DNA of 9,817 nt, from assembly GCA_900547805.1 (NCBI GenBank), contig URIE01000065.1, forward strand, positions 1 to 9,817, given 5' to 3'. This stretch comes from an uncultured Collinsella sp. GTDB taxonomy: Bacteria > Actinomycetota > Coriobacteriia > Coriobacteriales > Coriobacteriaceae. Below the pieces are notes generated by a model, which had not been told where the DNA came from, ran no database searches, and saw nothing but the letters and a program-made list of their open reading frames with translations. Positions 6,301 through 9,817 of the stretch are shown here, piece by piece. Within the stretch, counting starts at the first letter, position 1. Every line of letters starts with the position of its first letter. Both the position numbers and the translations under genes were made by a program.

Positions 6301-8671
6301 CAAAGGCGACCTTAAGGTCTGGTACTTCGGTACCGGAAGCACCCAATATTCCTCGACGGAGGCCCCGACCGATGCCGGCACGTACCGCGCTGTCGCCACG
6401 CTGCGCAGCCACGGCTACATCGGTGCCGCCGCCTGCCAGTTTGAGATCGCTCCGGCAAAGCTCAAGGTGAAGGTTGACGACGCCGAGCGCTTCGAGGGCG
6501 AGGCGAACCCAGCGTTTACCTCGAGCCTGGAGAGTGCGGTTGACACTTCGGGTGTGAAGGTCGAGTACTCCTGCGATGCCGATGAGGACTCTCCTGCTGG
6601 CGAGTACCAGATCGGCGCGACGGTCACCGACCCGAACTTCGATGTCGAGGTCGTGCCCGGAACGCTGACGGTGAAAAAGAAGCAGGAGCCCGTCAATCCC
6701 AACCCGGTGGTTCCGGATCCGGACAATCCGGACCCCGATCAGCCTGATCCGGATCCCAACCCCGACCCGGATCCCAACCCTGAACCTGATAATCCTGATC
6801 CGGGCCCCAAGCCGGATCCCGATAATCCCGACCCTGATAACCCCGAGCCCGATAACCCGGACAAGCCAGAGCGCTTTGAGGTGACGGCAGAGGCGGTCAA
6901 CGGTTCGGTTGACAACGCTTCCGTCACCGTTGACGCGGGCGGAGATGTGACGCTCTCGGCGACGCCCGACGAGGGCTGCTACCTCGAGCGAGTGACGGTC
7001 ACGGAAGCCGGCTCGGACAAGGCCATCGATCTCGATATCTCCGGCTATGAGGGCGGAGCGTACGAGGTCACGCTGAGTGGCGTCACCGCGTCGCAGGAGG
7101 TCACATTCGAGTTCGTGAAGGCGGACGCTCCGAAGATGATCGCCCAGCCGCAGGATGCGAGCGCCCACGAGGGCGATGCTGCCGTGCTCTCGGTTGCTGC
7201 CGAGGCGGGCAAGGGCGTCCTCGACCACGCGTCCTCGTCCACGGGTTCCGCCGCCGATGTCGAACTTTCCTATCAGTGGTTCCACATGGTGGGCGGCGAG
7301 GCCGTGGCGCTCGAGGGCGAGACGGGGGAGACGCTCCTCATTGAGAACCTTGATGACGATTGCGCCGGCGAGTATTTCTGCCGCGTCACTCAGCGCTACC
7401 TAGGTACCGAGACGCAGGTGGAAAGCGATCGTGCCGTCGTTTCTGTTGTGCCCCGGGATACCCTCGTGTTCAACGGCGGTCTGCTGCCGGTCGCACGTGC
7501 GCATAGCACGTATCGCGCGACGATTTCGGGTGCCGCGGGTGGCGAAGCTCCGTATGAGTACACGTGGGACGACGCTAAGCTCCCCGACGGGTTTAAGCTC
7601 ACCCGCACATCGGGCGGTCTGACGCTCTCGGGCACCCCGTCCAAGGCCGGAGTGTCTACCTTTGACATCACGTGCAAGGACGCTCAGGGCAAGACCGCGA
7701 CCGCGCACTTCGTTCTGGTCGTTCAGGCGAAGCGGGTCGATCTCGCATTTGCAGGCGGCAACTTCGTCTATAGCGGTGACGCCCAGGCGCCCGAGGTCAC
7801 GGGGGTTCCCAAGGCCTGCGAAGGTGACCTGAGGGTCGGGTATTACGGGACGGGCGGCACGCACTATTCGTCGAGTGGGGCCCCGACCGATGCCGGCACG
7901 TATCGCGCCGTTGCCACGCTGCGAAGCAACGGGTATATCGGCGCCGCCTCGCGCAAGTTCAAGATTGCGCCGGCGAAGCTTAAGGTGAAGGTCGACGATG
8001 TTGAACGCTTCGAGGGAGAGATGAATCCCGCCTTTACCTCGAGCCTAAAGAGCTCGGCTGATACCTCGGGCGTGAAGGTCGAGTACTCCTGCGTCGCCGA
8101 TGAGAGTTCCCCGGCGGGCGAGTACCAGATCGGGGCGACGGTCGCCGACCCGAACTTCGATGTCACGGTTGAGCCCGGTACGCTGACGGTGAAGAAGAAG
8201 CAGGAGCCTGTCAACCCGGACCCGGTGGTTCCCGATCCGGACAAGCCCGATGGACCCGATCCGGACAAGCCGGACCCGGACAAGCCCGAGCCTGACCAGC
8301 CTGATCCGGGCAAGCCTGGGCCCGACAAACCGGAGCCTGATCAGCCGGACAAGCCGGACCCGGATAACCCGGATAAGCCTGAGCCTGACAACCCGAGCAA
8401 GCCAGAGCCGGAAAAGCCCGGAACGCCCGATTCCGACCAGCCGGATTCAAAGGATCCGACAAAACCCGGTAGCTCGGATGACTCCGCAGCCGATAAGGCA
8501 AAGGCATCGGGCGCGGAAAACTCCGGCAAGAAGGAGTCTTCCAAGTCGAGCGCTCAGCAGCTCGCCGATACGGGCGATCGTGCGCCGTTGGCTGTCGCTG
8601 TGGCCGCGGGTGCTGTTGCGCTTGTCGCGCTGGGGCTCGAGCTGCTGCGCCGTCGTCGCTCTGACGCGTAG
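2..8671 (+). CDS. Giant LAxTG-anchored surface protein with InlB-type B-repeats and duplicated Ig/MBG module (5' partial)
   Basis: This is probably a cell-wall-anchored surface stalk or adhesin; no ligand can be inferred. The frame is open from base 2. The GTG at 47 has no suitably spaced ribosome binding site and no signal peptide after it, so I treat the gene as cut by the left edge. Numbering residues from that GTG: an Ig-like domain (about 6-99), three B-repeats (101-369), a hydrophobic helical insert (374-450), sixteen B-repeats (451-1761), two copies of a multi-domain module (1765-2275 and 2276-2805), a Ser/Lys-rich tail (2806-2838), LADTG (2839-2843), a membrane helix (about 2846-2867) and an RRRR tail. 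Tryptophan signatures such as GYVFTGWY recur every 75-90 residues. The TAG at 8669-8671 is followed by an intrinsic terminator. The family assignment (InlB B-repeat, Flg_new-like) is firm; the adhesin role is inferred from architecture only. Confidence 0.93.
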   Translation, partial: PKAVWERCNGCLPVPVGKVLKNVEISCDPNNMTYEPGDTISLEGMSVELDYPHTVSIWNYEALIKEELGEYLTATPCDGDVFDESMDGQPIKLVYDDGYSHFETQTKGTLQLKKPEPTSFQISYAQTIDKGERKLMDGVELPDVSGATTIDAGTEVTLDAGALGMLNDNLTFKGWYDTESGKYISKETVYMFTPDKDLSLEARFKLKDYAVHVNDAQATDSSQDYAHLSVTAQNCYRNAGETVEVSAVTDNALFLGWYLGEGDDAYAVSDQLDFTYTVDKADAIVSEDKTDARIEITPRYCAPQASVVLSVDGVDENGQPLGQFLSTGLYGIGSRVTVVAVPLPGYVFDYATDALGNIVFTGDDGPSYTFVLEGDVQYTAHFREATGPDESLAALKAALIAAITAAAVLATMYGLGEIVDPIAADAVIEIGMADNIEDVAAVGTKVLKEIKDIIDDHKKPKPHGDHKIEIIATAQPEVGGVVTGGGIHYEGTVATLEAVANPGYRFVCWKENGVEVSTSPLKTMTITDLTPEVVKMTAVFEKKVEITAVAEADGIQADFSTGCTASPVKQSITRGDQAVVTASEGPDYAFVGWFEDGIEVSPERTYIFKAEVDRHLVARFRKADKTILVNTNPFDSAEVLCDGVPVVDGKVRAKDGDILTFTVRPKVRPDNPEKTYRFVEWRETDAQGITIANKQEVCEYRVNGNARIEAVMDGRNAHTVRADADPLEGGTVTLKRGETAGMVLEVPEGERVTAEATPSEGYIFDGWYLSNGGSDATSTLVSSERSYTFEPITDCVIQAKFTRACKVDVVVEPAAAMAGKYMVHGEGYCMKGEPATLSIELTAEASKHFTFKGWYDAKTDLLLGTDPSYLEFYPEDVECTVRAVFEENTYTVTAKAKKTFVERGTVEIEGHPGASSVTCGYGDTVMLKAQANDGYRFDHWKDDSGKEYESAELVVKVTKSDTYTAIFTDSKPEVMVTADSWLGGTVTCNGTVVKPTTDTFKLGETLHLTAKAHPGFLFWGWYVNGRLKSLKHETSLVAKARGKTGHCVITAAFVPIDTVCVPLADPAEGGTVKASRILADRGAEVALKATPNLGYVFTGWYTADGTFESADAEFTCHQERSHVHVARFMAKSYEVDATTVVDSGTGSLVESSVAGWVEGTGTVEAGHAATLTAHALSGYAFGYWADASGAVVSRDITYHVVPTSDTALQAVFSAKQYTVDVSCEESMGTVEGAGTYAAGQVVTVRAIAAEDTAFVGWFRNGTCVSSKKTYRFTVREDTSLYAVFASGSYVVHTVASPAEGGAVSGFGGYEAGDRATLRAIANTGYSFAGWTDDKGETVSENADYTVKVAGDATYTATFAPKSYQVVLSASDDGVGTLSGEGSYQFGDTVELNATPMGTKRFAGWYVLDAEGNKLLLSCNAHCWVKLDKDMVEGLEDDTLELQAVFADPYEVTVTGEVVVKDKASSRGCRVTGSGSFAVGDQVELTAVAGMGYRFVGWSTDKEGTSIVETATTLDVTATQDITYYAQFESDGQVTITVTGSSIFRGTALLVDGIPAGSRSYDRGDMFMAIAIPWKKYHFSHWVDDAGVTVSYSAFYIGTAKENKQLTAVFYETGCDVQVATYPKDAGFSMVALGTGGSYHSAAIMFTVPHKGWKFKYWVDENGMPVGFTPVINRVVFGNRTFTAVYERATMSVTAVDPRQGGHVEGSSEDESLGYAVTNEVENGESTTLTAVSDAGYVFDGWYARNDDGSLGDEPLSTDAVWTFVPEDNMTVEARFAEAPRYKVTAQAVNGSVDPETASVATDGKVTLSATPDEGCYLTRVTVAEKAGEDGSAGNAYDLDISDYRGGAYEVTLSDVTASQEVTFEFAKADAPRVVAQPQDVSVHGGDSAVLSVAAEAGKNVADHAASSTGCAAEIELSYQWFRMVDGEAVALEGETGETLSLADLDGEQVGEYFCRITQHYLGIEKQTDSDCASVSIVPWDTLVFNGDLLPAASTHSTYLATIAGATGGKAPYEYAWDKTKLPDGFKLSRTSGGLTLSGVPSRTGVSTFDITCTDARGEAVTASFALVVQAKRVKLSFTDGDFTFNGAPQAPEVSGAPKVCKGDLKVWYFGTGSTQYSSTEAPTDAGTYRAVATLRSHGYIGAAACQFEIAPAKLKVKVDDAERFEGEANPAFTSSLESAVDTSGVKVEYSCDADEDSPAGEYQIGATVTDPNFDVEVVPGTLTVKKKQEPVNPNPVVPDPDNPDPDQPDPDPNPDPDPNPEPDNPDPGPKPDPDNPDPDNPEPDNPDKPERFEVTAEAVNGSVDNASVTVDAGGDVTLSATPDEGCYLERVTVTEAGSDKAIDLDISGYEGGAYEVTLSGVTASQEVTFEFVKADAPKMIAQPQDASAHEGDAAVLSVAAEAGKGVLDHASSSTGSAADVELSYQWFHMVGGEAVALEGETGETLLIENLDDDCAGEYFCRVTQRYLGTETQVESDRAVVSVVPRDTLVFNGGLLPVARAHSTYRATISGAAGGEAPYEYTWDDAKLPDGFKLTRTSGGLTLSGTPSKAGVSTFDITCKDAQGKTATAHFVLVVQAKRVDLAFAGGNFVYSGDAQAPEVTGVPKACEGDLRVGYYGTGGTHYSSSGAPTDAGTYRAVATLRSNGYIGAASRKFKIAPAKLKVKVDDVERFEGEMNPAFTSSLKSSADTSGVKVEYSCVADESSPAGEYQIGATVADPNFDVTVEPGTLTVKKKQEPVNPDPVVPDPDKPDGPDPDKPDPDKPEPDQPDPGKPGPDKPEPDQPDKPDPDNPDKPEPDNPSKPEPEKPGTPDSDQPDSKDPTKPGSSDDSAADKAKASGAENSGKKESSKSSAQQLADTGDRAPLAVAVAAGAVALVALGLELLRRRRSDA
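347..1153 (+). repeat. First block of InlB-type B-repeats (three copies)
   Basis: Three beta-repeats of about 80-95 residues lie here, at residues 101-192, 193-287 and 288-369 counted from the GTG at 47. The first two carry the hallmark aromatic-Gly-Trp-Tyr turn (LTFKGWY at 155-161 and LFLGWY at 238-243) and end in an 'LEARF'-like strand. The third keeps the GYVF turn and the closing YTAHF strand but has lost the Trp, so it is degenerate. These repeats resemble the Listeria-Bacteroides repeat (Flg_new) and divergent InlB B-repeat families, which form small beta-grasp-like units in extended surface proteins. Confidence 0.82.
1166..1396 (+). other. Alanine-rich hydrophobic and helical insert within the stalk
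   Basis: Residues 374-450 break the beta-repeat pattern. Residues 377-401 are an Ala/Leu/Ile-rich run long enough to span a membrane, interrupted only by Lys381. Residues 402-440 look amphipathic and helical (VLKEIKDIIDD), and the segment closes with a Lys/Pro/His hinge (KKPKPHGDH). B-repeats lie directly on both sides and the reading frame is unbroken. I do not recognise the segment. It could be a helical spacer, a hydrophobic docking element or an insertion from another domain family. A true transmembrane topology would conflict with the C-terminal wall-sorting signal. Confidence 0.75.
1397..5329 (+). repeat. Main InlB-type B-repeat array (about sixteen copies)
   Basis: Sixteen consecutive repeats of about 72-92 residues fill residues 451-1761. 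Each has an opening 'V.A....GGTV' strand, a 'G..v.L.A....Y.F.GW' turn and a closing 'Y.A.F' strand. The Trp turns lie near residues 494, 578, 666, 752, 839, 925, 1006, 1085, 1169, 1242, 1315, 1389, 1482, 1566, 1642 and 1726. Copies have diverged strongly at DNA level, so the array is old and not a recent slippage product. The expected structure is a rod of beta-domains holding a distal part away from the wall. Copy borders were set by eye and may be off by several residues. Confidence 0.88.
5339..6871 (+). repeat. C-terminal module copy 1 (B-repeat, Ig, He_PIG, MBG_3, MBG_2, Pro/Asp linker)
   Basis: This is the first copy of a unit that recurs at 6872. Residues 1765-1850 are a divergent B-repeat (GSVDPETASV, 'SATPDEGCYL'). 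Residues 1855-1962 are an Ig-like domain with core Trp in LSYQWF and the F-strand Cys in GEYFCRI, but without the usual first core Cys. Residues 1965-2056 match the He_PIG pattern (LPDGFKLSRTSGGLTLSG). Residues 2058-2136 match MBG_3-like domains (PTDAGTYRAVATL). Residues 2138-2210 match MBG_2-like domains (FEGEANPAFTSSL, ending GTLTVKK). A Pro/Asp/Asn linker closes the copy. Domain names come from recognised patterns, not from a search. Confidence 0.87.
6683..6871 (+). repeat. Pro/Asp/Asn-rich linker between the two modules
   Basis: Residues 2213-2275 are a run of short Pro-Asp units (DPDNP, DPDPNP, EPDNP) with almost no hydrophobic residues. The DNA is a set of imperfect short repeats around 'ccggatccggac' and 'cctgataa'. 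Such linkers are usually extended and acidic and act as stiff spacers. The DNA microrepeats also match those in the second linker, so they could support recombination that removes or adds a module. Confidence 0.88.
6872..8467 (+). repeat. C-terminal module copy 2 (same domain order, Lys-richer linker)
   Basis: This copy repeats the domain order of the unit starting at 5339, from RFEVTAEAVNGSVDN to the matching MBG_2 end and VNPDPVVPDPD (residues 2276-2732), followed by its own linker to about residue 2807. By eye roughly three quarters of residues match copy 1, and several DNA blocks are identical, including silent sites. It is a few residues shorter in the first domain. The Ig-like domain keeps the F-strand Cys (GEYFCRV) and again lacks the first core Cys. 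It is the wall-proximal copy, next to the sorting signal. Confidence 0.88.
8201..8467 (+). repeat. Pro/Asp/Lys-rich wall-proximal linker
   Basis: Residues 2719-2807 repeat Pro-Asp-Pro-Asp-Lys and Glu-Pro-Asp-Gln type units (DPDKP, EPDQP, PGKP). Compared with the linker at 6683-6871 it is longer and has Lys where the other has Asn, so its net charge is much less negative. It sits directly before the Ser/Lys-rich tail and sorting signal, which is the usual place for a region that crosses the peptidoglycan. Confidence 0.88.
8462..8560 (+). other. Ser/Lys-rich wall-spanning tail
   Basis: Residues 2806-2838 are rich in Ser, Lys, Ala and Asp with no predicted strand pattern. They link the Pro-rich region to the LADTG sorting motif. 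Low-complexity hydrophilic tails of this kind are common just before sortase signals and are expected to thread through the cell wall. Confidence 0.7.
8561..8668 (+). other. C-terminal sortase sorting signal (LADTG, membrane helix, Arg tail)
   Basis: The motif LADTG (bases 8561-8575) is followed by a hydrophobic Ala/Val/Leu helix of about 20 residues and ends in RRRRSDA before the stop. This is the full three-part sortase substrate signal. Position two is Ala, not Pro. Class E sortases of high-GC actinobacteria are known to use LAxTG, which suggests that type of enzyme anchors this protein. No sortase gene is in the window. Confidence 0.92.
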
Positions 8672-8709
8672 CGGCTCTAAAGGGGCGGCAAGATTGAAGC
8701 TTTGCGCGA

Positions 8710-8723
8710 TTTAGTCTGCTAAA
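8710..8723. promoter_or_regulatory. Small palindrome TTTAG-N4-CTAAA upstream of the -10 box
   Basis: TTTAG and CTAAA form a perfect 5-bp inverted repeat around TCTG, ending five bases before TATACT. The position fits an operator or an activator site overlapping the spacer of a promoter with a poor -35 box. It is short enough to occur by chance. Confidence 0.25.
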
Positions 8724-8726
8724 GCG

Positions 8727-8734
8727 TATATACT
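8727..8734 (+). promoter_or_regulatory. Likely -10 element of the brnQ promoter
   Basis: TATATACT contains TATACT (8729-8734), five of six matches to the sigma-70 -10 consensus. There is no good -35 box at 16-18 bases upstream; the nearest weak candidate is TTGCGC at 8702-8707. From this -10 the start point would be near 8741, inside the left arm of the terminator. A promoter is expected here because brnQ lies downstream of a strong terminator. Confidence 0.5.
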
Positions 8735-8736
8735 TG

Positions 8737-8771
8737 CGGGACGGGTCTTTTGCCCGTCCCGTTTTTGTTTT
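8737..8771 (+). terminator. Intrinsic terminator after the surface-protein gene
   Basis: A perfect 9-bp GC-rich stem (CGGGACGGG at 8737-8745 with CCCGTCCCG at 8753-8761) closes a 7-base loop. It is followed directly by the U-tract TTTTTGTTTT (8762-8771). It lies 65 bases after the TAG stop and should end the giant transcript. No convergent gene uses it. Confidence 0.93.
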
Positions 8772-8776
8772 GACTC

Positions 8777-8785
8777 GAAAGGTGG
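8777..8785 (+). promoter_or_regulatory. Ribosome binding site of brnQ
   Basis: GAAAGGTGG lies a few bases before the ATG at 8790 and is purine-rich with partial match to the AAGGAGGTG consensus. It supports this start over any other in the frame; an in-frame TAG lies upstream at 8712-8714. It begins six bases after the terminator U-tract. Confidence 0.7.
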
Positions 8786-8789
8786 TCCC

Positions 8790-9817
8790 ATGGCTTCATC
8801 CGCTCCGCGCGGTCTGCGCTCCGACCATGTCGTCACCGTCGGCATCGCTCTGTTCTCGATGCTCTTTGGCGCCGGCAACCTCATTATTCCGCCGCTGCTG
8901 GCGCTGCAGGCAGGTTCCGCCACGCCGGTCGCCATGTTCGGCTTTCTGATTGCCGCCATCGGCCTGCCCGTCATGGGCTTTATCGCCGTGGCGCTTGCCG
9001 GAACGGCGCGCGAGCTTGCTGGCCGCGTGCACCCCAAGTTTGGCGAGTTCTTTGTCGCGGCGGTGTATCTGGCCATTGGCCCGTGCCTGGCCATTCCGCG
9101 TACGAGTTCCACGGCCTTCGAGATGCTGGTGCCGCTGTTGCCCGAGGGCGTCTCGCTCGGCACGGCGCGCCTGGTGTTTGCCGTTGGCTTCTTTGTCGTC
9201 GCGTTTGCGCTCACGCTGCGCCCGGGTGTCATCACACGCGTGCTCGGCCGCATTACGGGCCCCGCACTCATTGCGCTCATTGTGCTGGTCGTGGGTGCTG
9301 CCGTGATCTCGCCGCTGGGACCGGCTGCCGCGCCTCAGGCTCCCTACGATGCAGGCGCCGCCGTGCAGGGCTTTCTGACTGGCTATCAGACCATGGACCT
9401 GCTCGCGTCGCTCGCCTTCGGCATCATCATCGCCGAGACCATCCACGAGTTGGGTGTTACCGATGACAAGCGCGTGGCCTTCGAGATTTCGCGTTCCGGT
9501 GTGATCGCCGGCGTGCTTATGGCCATCATCTACTGCGGCTTGGGCCTTGCCGGCATGCAGCTCGGCACGGTTATGCCCGACGCCACCAACGGCGCTGCCA
9601 TCCTTGCTCGCTCGGCCTCCATGCACTTTGGCCTTGCCGGCACGGTTGTGGTCTTCGCCATCTTCTTCCTCGCCTGCATGAACGTGTGCATTGGCCTTAT
9701 CAGCTGCTGCTCGCGCTACTTTTGCGAGACGTATGTGGTCGAAGGGGGAGCAGAGGCTTCCGAGGAGGTCATGCGCCGTCCCTTTGCGGTTCTCGCCTTT
9801 GTGTTCGCAGCGTTTTC
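8790..9817 (+). CDS. brnQ: Branched-chain amino acid transport carrier, LIVCS family (3' partial)
   Basis: This is a cytoplasmic-membrane symporter of the LIVCS family that takes up leucine, isoleucine and valine, usually with Na+. The first 342 residues are visible; family members are usually about 430-450 residues, so roughly the last quarter lies past the right edge. Family signatures are clear: LFGAGNLIIPP near residues 25-35, AIGPCLAIPRTSSTAFE near 95-111, and GYQTMDLLASLAFGIII near 198-214. About eight or nine hydrophobic membrane segments are present of the twelve expected. The ATG at 8790 has a ribosome binding site and the protein begins at the usual distance before the first membrane helix. 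The gene follows a strong terminator and so is probably transcribed from its own promoter. Its substrate choice within the family cannot be read from the sequence. Confidence 0.95.
   Translation, partial: MASSAPRGLRSDHVVTVGIALFSMLFGAGNLIIPPLLALQAGSATPVAMFGFLIAAIGLPVMGFIAVALAGTARELAGRVHPKFGEFFVAAVYLAIGPCLAIPRTSSTAFEMLVPLLPEGVSLGTARLVFAVGFFVVAFALTLRPGVITRVLGRITGPALIALIVLVVGAAVISPLGPAAAPQAPYDAGAAVQGFLTGYQTMDLLASLAFGIIIAETIHELGVTDDKRVAFEISRSGVIAGVLMAIIYCGLGLAGMQLGTVMPDATNGAAILARSASMHFGLAGTVVVFAIFFLACMNVCIGLISCCSRYFCETYVVEGGAEASEEVMRRPFAVLAFVFAAF

Noticed and set aside
6683..6871. Short DNA repeats resembling a CRISPR array
   Set aside because: The repeats are in-frame codons for Pro-Asp units, have no unique spacers of constant length, and no cas gene is near.
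6224..7285. 353-codon open frame on the - strand with Arg/Ile/Gly-rich repeats
   Set aside because: The repetitive stretch is the reverse complement of the Pro/Asp linker (6683-6871), so the apparent repeat protein is an artefact.
8736..8789. T-box or other riboswitch leader for brnQ
   Set aside because: Only a simple hairpin with U-tract is present and the leader is far too short for a T-box; no T-box core motif is visible.
8796..9626. 276-codon open frame on the - strand over brnQ
   Set aside because: The sense frame from 8790 shows clear BrnQ signatures across this interval; the antisense product is Arg/His/Gly-rich with no domain.

Overview
The window looks like chromosomal DNA of a high-GC Gram-positive bacterium. 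Three things point there: GC-rich third codon positions, a very large secreted surface protein ending in a sortase sorting signal of the LAxTG type, and a typical Gram-positive style BrnQ carrier. My best guess is a gut Coriobacteriia such as Collinsella. That is an inference from style and composition, not a match I could test.

Bases 2-8671 are one reading frame on the + strand. It is open through the left edge, so the true start and the signal peptide lie outside the window. At least 2889 residues are visible. They are arranged as an N-terminal Ig-like domain, three InlB-type B-repeats, an unusual alanine-rich hydrophobic and helical insert (bases 1166-1396), about sixteen more B-repeats, and then a C-terminal module of about 510 residues present twice in tandem. 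Each copy holds a divergent B-repeat, an Ig-like domain, a He_PIG-like domain, an MBG_3-like domain, an MBG_2-like domain and a Pro/Asp linker. The protein ends in a Ser/Lys-rich tail, LADTG, a membrane segment and an arginine tail. The layout is that of a long wall-anchored stalk or adhesin.

Bases 8672-8789 are intergenic. They hold a strong intrinsic terminator (8737-8771), a good -10 element just before it (8729-8734), a small palindrome (8710-8723) and a ribosome binding site. The predicted brnQ start point falls inside the left arm of the terminator, so the two genes appear to share an overlapping terminator and promoter.

Bases 8790-9817 encode the first 342 residues of a BrnQ-family branched-chain amino acid carrier, cut by the right edge. 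Nothing suggests that it works together with the surface protein. No RNA gene, CRISPR array, insertion sequence or phage feature is visible. The long open frames on the - strand are shadows of the giant gene.
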